The notes under the pieces are model-generated. The model saw nothing but the letters and a program-made list of their open reading frames with translations. It was not told where the DNA came from and searched no databases. 64,000 nt of DNA from Umezawaea endophytica (lineage in GTDB: Bacteria; Actinomycetota; Actinomycetes; Mycobacteriales; Pseudonocardiaceae): the NCBI RefSeq assembly GCF_025061645.1, contig NZ_JANYMP010000012.1:230602-294601 (forward strand), given 5' to 3'. Shown here piece after piece: positions 58,766 through 64,000 of the stretch. The position numbers and the translations under genes are program-made. Positions within the stretch are counted from its first letter, which is position 1, and each line of letters starts with the position of its first letter.

Positions 58766-59919
58766 GCAGCACGCACACTCGCGCCGAGGTCCAGGAGTAC
58801 CTGGACCGGATGCGCGCCGCGCTCGCCGATCTGCCGGACGTCGAGATCTCCGAGATCATGGACGACGCTGGCGGGCACGTGGTCGAGGTGGCCGACGAGC
58901 TGGGTGACGACTTCTCCGCCGCCGCGCTGACCGCCAGACTCGGCACCCCCGAGGTCTACGCGCACGAGCTGCGCGTGGCCGCCGGTTACCCGCCCTCGAA
59001 CCGGTCCGTGGTGGCCCAGACACCGCCCAAGCCGGTGTTCGCCGCCAGGTTCGCCTTCTGGGCGCTGGTCGCGGGCACGGCGGCGGCGTTCGGCATGGGC
59101 ATCGGCGGTTCCAGCGGTTTCCCGCTCGCGCTGCTGGTGGGCGTGTTCGTCGTCTGGTCCATCGTCCTGCTCCACCGCAAGCCGGAGCTGATCGGGCAGG
59201 TCGGCGAACTGCCGGAGACCGCGGCCCTCAAGCAGGCCATCGACCAGGCCGAGGAGGGGCCCGCGAGCAAGGCCATCGCCTACCTGAAGTCGCTGCAACC
59301 GGCCTGGTGGCTGGCTCGCGCGGTGCTGGTCGCCGTCTCCGGGCTGATCATCGACGGCTTCGGCGTCTTCTTCCTGGTCGCGCTGGCGCTGGCGGGCTTG
59401 GCCCTGCTCTCGGGGCCGCGGGCCAAGACCGACCGCCGCTGGCTCTGGGTGAGCCTCCCCGCGGGCGCGCTCGCCGCGGGCGTCCTGCTGTACGTCCTCG
59501 GCGCGGTCATCCCGAACGCCACCTACCGCGATAACTACCCGACGTCGTACGCGCCGACGTTCCCGTCGCTGCCGAGCAACGTGTACGTGTTCGACAAGGA
59601 CGGCAAGGCGCTCACCGACGTCTACCTGTACGACGACGAGGGCAAACCGCTCGAATCGCCGTTCTACGGCTGCGAGCACGACGGCTCGCGGTACCGCGAG
59701 GACAACAGGTACCCGCGGCCGCGGGTCGACTACGACGACCGGGGCGAGTGCCGCGAGATCGGCGGGGTGCCGTTCGCGGTGTCGATCCCCACGGTCGTCC
59801 AGTCCCCGTCCGCGTCAACGGCGCCGTCCGCGCCGTCCGGCTCGGTCGACCCCTCCAGCTCGGTCACGCCACCCGCGAGCGTGTCTTCGGCACCACCGAC
59901 GGTGCCCACCTCGAAGTGA
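58762..59919 (+). CDS. HAAS-domain membrane protein
   Basis: A 385-residue membrane protein. Residues 1-75 form the HAAS domain (EVQEYLDRMRAALADLPDVE, EVADELGDDFSAAALTARLG, PEVYAHELR). Hydrophobic helices lie near 95-115, 119-137, 182-216 (two) and 227-250. The outer C-terminal part has FDKDGKALTDVYLYDDEGKPL, two Cys residues (YGCEHD, GECREI) and a Ser/Pro/Thr-rich tail. ATG 58762 overlaps the padR stop. The role is probably signalling or envelope stress with PadR. Confidence 0.85.
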   Translation: MSSTHTRAEVQEYLDRMRAALADLPDVEISEIMDDAGGHVVEVADELGDDFSAAALTARLGTPEVYAHELRVAAGYPPSNRSVVAQTPPKPVFAARFAFWALVAGTAAAFGMGIGGSSGFPLALLVGVFVVWSIVLLHRKPELIGQVGELPETAALKQAIDQAEEGPASKAIAYLKSLQPAWWLARAVLVAVSGLIIDGFGVFFLVALALAGLALLSGPRAKTDRRWLWVSLPAGALAAGVLLYVLGAVIPNATYRDNYPTSYAPTFPSLPSNVYVFDKDGKALTDVYLYDDEGKPLESPFYGCEHDGSRYREDNRYPRPRVDYDDRGECREIGGVPFAVSIPTVVQSPSASTAPSAPSGSVDPSSSVTPPASVSSAPPTVPTSK

Positions 59920-59924
59920 CCGCG

Positions 59925-59957
59925 GAGGAGCGGAACCGGTCGGGGGTTCCGCTCCTC
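59925..59957. terminator. Terminator between HAAS gene and marR
   Basis: A perfect 13-bp stem (59925-59937 with 59945-59957) with a 7-base loop serves both converging genes. Confidence 0.75.
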
Positions 59958-59963
59958 CTCCCT

Positions 59964-60404
59964 TCAGTGCTGGGTGGGTTCGCCGAGCTTGCGCAGCAGC
60001 GGGGTCGCGGCGAGCAGCAGCTCCTGCTCGGCGGGCGTGAGCTGCGCCAGCCGGTCGGACAGCAGCTCCGCCTCGCCGTGCGCCATCGAGATGATCATGT
60101 CCTGACCGAGTGCGGTGAGCTCCACGATCGTGGCGCGGCCGTCGGCGGGATCGGGCTCGCGGTGCACGAGCCCCGTGGCCTCCAACCCGGTGACGACGGT
60201 CGTGGCGGTGGGCTGCGAGCACAGCGCCCGCACCGCGATCTCGCCGATGCGCATGGGTCCGTGCACGGCTAACTCCGACAGCACCAGCATCTGGGTCGGC
60301 TGCAAGCGCCGCACCGGTGCGGTCTGGCGAAGGCTGCGAACCAACCTGTGCACCGCTACGACGAGTTGCAGTGCTTCCTGGTTGGTCACACTGGTGGTGG
60401 TCAT
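59964..60404 (-). CDS. MarR-family transcription regulator
   Basis: A 146-residue winged-helix regulator (QPTQMLVLSELAVHGPMRIG, RALCSQPTATTVVTGLEATG, DPADGRATIVELTALGQ with the DxRxxxV/L wing). A Cys in the recognition helix region (ALCSQ) might sense oxidants. ATG 60404. Targets are not evident; a palindrome 37 bp upstream suggests autoregulation. It is divergent from kdpD. Confidence 0.9.
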   Translation of the reverse strand: MTTTSVTNQEALQLVVAVHRLVRSLRQTAPVRRLQPTQMLVLSELAVHGPMRIGEIAVRALCSQPTATTVVTGLEATGLVHREPDPADGRATIVELTALGQDMIISMAHGEAELLSDRLAQLTPAEQELLLAATPLLRKLGEPTQH

Positions 60405-60440
60405 AAAACGGCCTCCGCGTGCTCACGCCTGGTGAGCGAT

Positions 60441-60456
60441 TGTCTGAATTCGGACA
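60441..60456. promoter_or_regulatory. Candidate MarR operator
   Basis: TGTCTGAATTCGGACA is a near-perfect palindrome centred on GAATTC, 37 bp upstream of the marR start. Confidence 0.5.
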
Positions 60457-60597
60457 GGACATTCGCACTTTCGCACCACTGATGTCCAGCGCCCACGACG
60501 AATAGTGGCCTCCTGCGCGTCGCGACCACACCTTTGCCGTAACGGTGCAGGTCGTGGCACCCCGAACCACCGCCATCGGGATGAATGCGCGGGAGTT

Positions 60598-60645
60598 GTC
60601 AAAAACGTGTCAATTCGGGTGCCGCAGGTATCAAGACCGCGTCAA
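60598..60645 (+). promoter_or_regulatory. Phased GTCAA direct repeats upstream of kdpD
   Basis: GTCAA occurs at 60598-60602, 60609-60613 (11 bp apart) and 60641-60645 (32 bp further, about three turns). Same-face direct repeats are typical of OmpR-family regulators such as KdpE. Confidence 0.3.
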
Positions 60646-60724
60646 CGAACTCACGATCGAGTGATTTTCTGGCGCACTGTGTGTCCATGCTGGAACGCGT
60701 TCACCACCGGGCAGACTGACCGAC

Positions 60725-63223
60725 GTGGACGATCGACGCAGGCGCGGGGAGTTGCGCATCCACCTGGGCGCGGCACCGGGGGTCGGCAAGACCTTCGCGA
60801 TGCTCGGCGAGGCGCACAGGCGACGGGAGCGCGGCACCGACGTGGTGGTCGGCCTGGTGGAGACGCACGGCCGGGAGAAGACCGCGGAGCTGCTGGCCGG
60901 TCTCGACGTGCTGCCGCGCTCGCAGGTCGTGCACCGCGGCCTGGCGCTGGAGGAGATGGACGTCGACGGCCTGCTGGCCCGGCGCCCCGAGGTCGCGGTA
61001 GTCGACGAACTCGCCCACACGAACGCGCCGGGCTCGCGCAACGCGAAGCGGTGGCAGGACGTCGAGGAGCTGCTCGAAGCGGGGATCGACGTGCTGTCCA
61101 CGGTCAACGTGCAGCACCTGGAGAGCCTCAACGACGTGGTCCAGCGGATCACCGGCGTGCCGCAGCGGGAGACCGTGCCGGACGAGGTGGTGCGCCGGGC
61201 CGAGCAGATCGAGCTGGTCGACCTGACGCCGGAGGCGCTGCGGCGACGGCTGGCGCACGGCAACGTCTACCCGGCGAGCAAGATCGACGCGGCTCTCGGC
61301 AACTACTTCCGGCTGGGGAACCTGACCGCGCTGCGGGAGATCGCGCTGCTGTGGGTGGCCGACCAGGTCGACGTGGCGCTGCGCCGGTACCGGGCCGAGC
61401 AGCGCATCACCGACACGTGGGAGACCCGCGAACGCGTCGTCGTCGCCATCACCGGCGGCGGGGAGAGCGAGACGCTGATCCGCCGGGCCCGCCGGGTGGC
61501 CACGCGCGCGGGCGCCGAACTCCAGGTGCTGCACATCCTGCGCGGTGACGGCCTCGCGGGCGCCGCCCCGGCGGCCGTGGCCCGGTACCGCACGCTGGCC
61601 GCCGACGTCGGGGCAACGTTCCACACGGTGGTCGGCGACGACGTCCCCACGGCGCTGCTGGAGTTCGCCCGCGGCACCAACGCGACCCAACTCGTGATCG
61701 GCACGTCCCGCCGGACCCGCCTGGCCCGGCTGTTCTCCGAGGGCATCGGCGCGACCGTCCTCCAGGAGTCCGGGCCGATCGACGTCCACATGGTCACCCA
61801 CGCGCAGTCCGGCACCGGCTGGCGCGCGGCGGTGTCCCGCAGCCCGTTGCGCCCCTCCCGGCGTGTCCTGGGCTGGCTGCTGGCCGTGCTCGCGCCTGCT
61901 GCCGCCACCGCCGTCGGCGTCGTGCTGAGGGACGACCTGATCCAGTCCACGAACGTCGTGGACTACTTCCTCGCCACAGTGCTGGTCGCCTTGGTGGGCG
62001 GCCTCGGCCCCGCCGTGTTCGCCGCCGTGTTCTCGGCCCTCCTGCTGAACTTCTACTTCACCCCACCCCTCTTCACGCTCACCGTGGACACCCAGCAGAA
62101 CGTCGTCACCCTGATCGCCATGGTGGTCGTGGGCGTCACCGTCGCACTGGTCGTGGACCGCGCCGCCCGCCGCGCCGCACAGGCCGCGAGCGCCCGCACC
62201 GAGGCCACCCTGCTGGCCTCCTACGCGCGAACGGTCCTGACCGACCCGTACCCCCTCGTGCGCCTGCTGGAGAAGGTGCGCGAGAACTTCGGCCTGGCAT
62301 CGGTCGTGCTCCTGGAAAAGGTCGACGGCGACTGGACCCGCGTGGAGAGCGCGGGCGTGGTCTCCACCGACGAACCGGACGTAGACGTCCCCGTCACCCC
62401 CGACGTGCGACTAGTGCTGCGCGGCAGGCTCCTACCCGCCTCGGACCGACGGGTGCTGGAAGCGGCCGCGGGCCAGGCCCTGCTGGCCCTGCGCCAGCAG
62501 CGGATGGCCGCCCAGACCCACGACGCCCAACGCCGAGCCCAGGGAACCGAACTCCGCACCGCCCTGCTCTCCGCGGTAGGCCACGACCTGCGCACACCGC
62601 TCACGTCCATCAAAGCGGCCATCGGCAGCCTCAGGGACACCGACCTCGCGCTCTCCCAACAAGACGTCGGCGAATTGCAGGAAACCATCGAGGTCTCAGC
62701 AGACCGCCTCACCGCCTTGATAGACAACCTGCTCGACTCCTCCAGACTCGCCACCGGCGCGGTCCGCCCCCTGTTCCGCGCCATCGGCTTGGACGAGGCA
62801 GTAGCCCGCGCCCTGTCCGGCGTGGACGCGGTCAACCGCGTAGAGGTAGACGTGGACGAACACCTGACCCCGGTCCGCGCCGACATCGGCCTCTTGGAAC
62901 GAGTGGTCGCCAACGTCGTGGACAACGCCCTGAGGTACGGCGGCGGCACAGTCGCCATCCGAGCCAGCGTCCACGCCCAACACGCCGAACTACGAGTCGT
63001 AGACCACGGCCCCGGCCTCCCCCGCGGCACAGCAGAAGAGGTCTTCGCCCCCTTCCAACGCCTGGGCGACCGCGACGCCACACCCGGCGTAGGCCTGGGC
63101 CTCAGCGTGGCCAAGGGCTTCACCGAGGCGATGAACGGCACCATCAGGGCAGAAGACACCCCAGGCGGCGGCCTGACGGTAGTTATCGCCCTACCGGTGT
63201 CCAGCGAGGAGGACAACACATGA
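60725..63223 (+). CDS. kdpD: Sensor histidine kinase KdpD
   Basis: Senses potassium limitation and phosphorylates KdpE. The 832-residue protein has the KdpD N-domain (LGAAPGVGKTFAMLG Walker A, VVDELAHTNAPGSRN Walker B), a USP-like domain (to about 345), four transmembrane helices near 380-480 (LGWLLAVLAPAAATAVGVVL), a GAF-like region, the phospho-His box GHDLRTPLTSIKAAIGSL near 620, and an ATPase domain (VVANVVDNALRYGGG, GVGLGLSVAKGFTEAM). GTG 60725 lacks a clear ribosome site. Codons shift to A-ending forms over the last ~250 residues. No kdpFABC genes precede it here. Confidence 0.94.
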   Translation: MDDRRRRGELRIHLGAAPGVGKTFAMLGEAHRRRERGTDVVVGLVETHGREKTAELLAGLDVLPRSQVVHRGLALEEMDVDGLLARRPEVAVVDELAHTNAPGSRNAKRWQDVEELLEAGIDVLSTVNVQHLESLNDVVQRITGVPQRETVPDEVVRRAEQIELVDLTPEALRRRLAHGNVYPASKIDAALGNYFRLGNLTALREIALLWVADQVDVALRRYRAEQRITDTWETRERVVVAITGGGESETLIRRARRVATRAGAELQVLHILRGDGLAGAAPAAVARYRTLAADVGATFHTVVGDDVPTALLEFARGTNATQLVIGTSRRTRLARLFSEGIGATVLQESGPIDVHMVTHAQSGTGWRAAVSRSPLRPSRRVLGWLLAVLAPAAATAVGVVLRDDLIQSTNVVDYFLATVLVALVGGLGPAVFAAVFSALLLNFYFTPPLFTLTVDTQQNVVTLIAMVVVGVTVALVVDRAARRAAQAASARTEATLLASYARTVLTDPYPLVRLLEKVRENFGLASVVLLEKVDGDWTRVESAGVVSTDEPDVDVPVTPDVRLVLRGRLLPASDRRVLEAAAGQALLALRQQRMAAQTHDAQRRAQGTELRTALLSAVGHDLRTPLTSIKAAIGSLRDTDLALSQQDVGELQETIEVSADRLTALIDNLLDSSRLATGAVRPLFRAIGLDEAVARALSGVDAVNRVEVDVDEHLTPVRADIGLLERVVANVVDNALRYGGGTVAIRASVHAQHAELRVVDHGPGLPRGTAEEVFAPFQRLGDRDATPGVGLGLSVAKGFTEAMNGTIRAEDTPGGGLTVVIALPVSSEEDNT

Positions 63224-63903
63224 CCAGGGTCCTGGTGGTGGACGACGAACCCCAAATCGTCCGCGCCCTGCGCATCAACCTCACCGCACGCGGCTACGAG
63301 GTACTGACCGCCCACAACGGCACCACAGCACTCAAAGTGGCAGCAGACGGCAAACCAGACGTCGTCGTACTAGACCTGGGCCTACCGGACCTGGACGGCA
63401 ACGAGGTAATCGCAGGCCTACGCGGCTGGACCACCGTGCCAATCCTCGTCCTATCAGCCAGAACAGACTCAACAGACAAGGTAGCTGCCCTGGACGCAGG
63501 CGCAGACGACTACGTAACCAAGCCCTTCGGCATGGACGAACTACTAGCCCGCCTAAGAGCAGCCATCAGACGCTCCACAACAACATCCACCACAGGCGAA
63601 GACGCAGTAATCACCACAACATCATTCACCATCGACCTAACAACAAAAAAGGTCCACAAAAACGGCCAAGAAGTACACCTAACCCCAACAGAATGGGGCC
63701 TACTAGAAATACTGGCCCGCAACCCAGGAAAACTAGTAGGACAAAAACACCTACTACAAGAAGTCTGGGGCCCAGCCTACGCAAAAGAAACCCACTACCT
63801 ACGAGTCTACCTGGCCCAACTACGCCGCAAACTAGAACCAGAACCCTCAAACCCAAAACACCTGCTAACCGAACCAGGCATGGGCTACCGCTTCGAACTC
63901 TAG
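63220..63903 (+). CDS. kdpE: Response regulator KdpE
   Basis: A 227-residue OmpR-type regulator. The receiver has VLVVDDEPQIVRAL (acidic pocket), phospho-acceptor Asp in VVVLDLGLPDLDG, and Lys in YVTKPFGMDELLARL; the DNA-binding winged helix is VHLTPTEWGLLEILARN with THYLRVYLAQLRRKLEPEP. ATG 63220 overlaps the kdpD stop (ATGA). The second half is unusual for the window: CTA, ACA, CAA and AAA codons dominate and GC falls well below its neighbours. Confidence 0.95.
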   Translation: MTRVLVVDDEPQIVRALRINLTARGYEVLTAHNGTTALKVAADGKPDVVVLDLGLPDLDGNEVIAGLRGWTTVPILVLSARTDSTDKVAALDAGADDYVTKPFGMDELLARLRAAIRRSTTTSTTGEDAVITTTSFTIDLTTKKVHKNGQEVHLTPTEWGLLEILARNPGKLVGQKHLLQEVWGPAYAKETHYLRVYLAQLRRKLEPEPSNPKHLLTEPGMGYRFEL

Positions 63904-64000
63904 CCCCCACCCGCTCGACCGGCCCACCCACCCGACCAGCCCACTCGGCCAGCCGACCCGACCCACCACAAAACGCGACTCGCCCCACTCAACCGTGGCC
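63904..64000. repeat. C-rich repetitive tail at window edge
   Basis: CGACCGGCCCACCCACCCGACC-type units, similar to the C-rich block at 7263-7563, fill the last bases. No gene is supported. Confidence 0.45.

Larger units (their letters stand above)
60405..60724. other. Intergenic region between marR and kdpD
   Basis: About 320 bases with no gene. It holds the marR palindrome (60441-60456) and, nearer kdpD, three phased GTCAA direct repeats (60598-60645). A clear kdpD promoter was not resolved. Confidence 0.45.

Noticed and set aside
1..64000. Transposase, integrase, prophage or secondary-metabolite cluster
   Set aside because: No DDE/tyrosine recombinase motifs, no phage structural genes and no PKS/NRPS domains were seen; genes are mostly core metabolism.

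Overview
The window is typical high-GC actinobacterial chromosome. Gene content and order suggest the Pseudonocardiales (Saccharothrix/Lentzea/Actinosynnema type), but genus cannot be fixed from sequence alone. The backbone follows the mycobacterial order leuB - FAH - gltX - IclR/ndgR - leuC - leuD - hupB - mutT1 - ppk - fbiD/cofC - gpsA - ddl - DUF3515 - thiL - ung - rpmB - dhaL - recG - pyc - rsmD - coaD - sepIVA - rnc - mutM. Coding is dense, starts are often GTG or TTG, and no rRNA operon, transposase, prophage or CRISPR array was seen.

Region by region. 1-6.9 kb: the tail of a probable secreted subtilase, leuB, a Tat-exported GH99-like/F5-8C protein, and a cobalamin riboswitch followed by a BtuCDF-type ABC importer. 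6.9-17.6 kb: a repeat-rich gap, then an isoleucine-codon attenuator in front of cimA, an FAH-family enzyme, an FAD monooxygenase, gltX, a HAD phosphatase, tRNA-Gln and tRNA-Glu, then ndgR divergent from leuCD. 17.6-24.9 kb: HU/HupB, a methyltransferase, a second repeat-rich gap, and a leftward cofC - cold-shock-like - ppk - mutT1 operon. 24.9-31.6 kb: plsC-gpsA-PLP enzyme, a cysteine leader peptide with cysteine dioxygenase, a PNPOx/MocR divergent pair, and ddl. 31.6-42.1 kb: DUF3515, an Lrp-type RAM domain, thiL, GNAT, gamma carbonic anhydrase, ung, rpmB, dhaL/fakA-like, recG and two LprG-like lipoproteins. 42.1-45.5 kb: an accessory insert with a lone AAA ATPase, repeats and a long coiled-coil protein. 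45.8-58.3 kb: pyc, a polyprenyl-synthetase pseudoenzyme, an MBL/arginase/SDR/rsmD cluster, coaD, sepIVA, and yceD-rpmF-rnc-mutM. 58.4-64 kb: padR with an HAAS membrane protein, marR, and kdpDE.

How the genes work together. leuB, cimA, leuC, leuD and ndgR form a scattered leucine/isoleucine module. cofC, ppk and mutT1 handle nucleotides, polyphosphate and F420. The PLP enzyme and cysteine dioxygenase handle sulfur amino acids. gltX sits beside the tRNA-Glu it charges and tRNA-Gln, which most actinobacteria misacylate through GltX and then amidate. Many genes have a TANNNT box 6-9 nt before the start codon, as expected for leaderless mRNAs.

The most unusual signal is non-coding. Three repeat-rich gaps (6.9-7.8, 19.7-20.6 and 43.7-44.2 kb) each carry a ~115-bp palindromic element with 18-bp MITE-like ends (element A; 3 copies). 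Two of them also carry a ~108-bp cruciform element (element B; 2 copies). In element B the loop, inner stem and outer flanks are conserved, while a ~16-bp stretch of both stem arms has been replaced by unrelated but still perfectly self-complementary sequence. Together with skewed G-rich/C-rich tandem repeats these look like an undescribed family of structured mobile or recombinogenic repeats.
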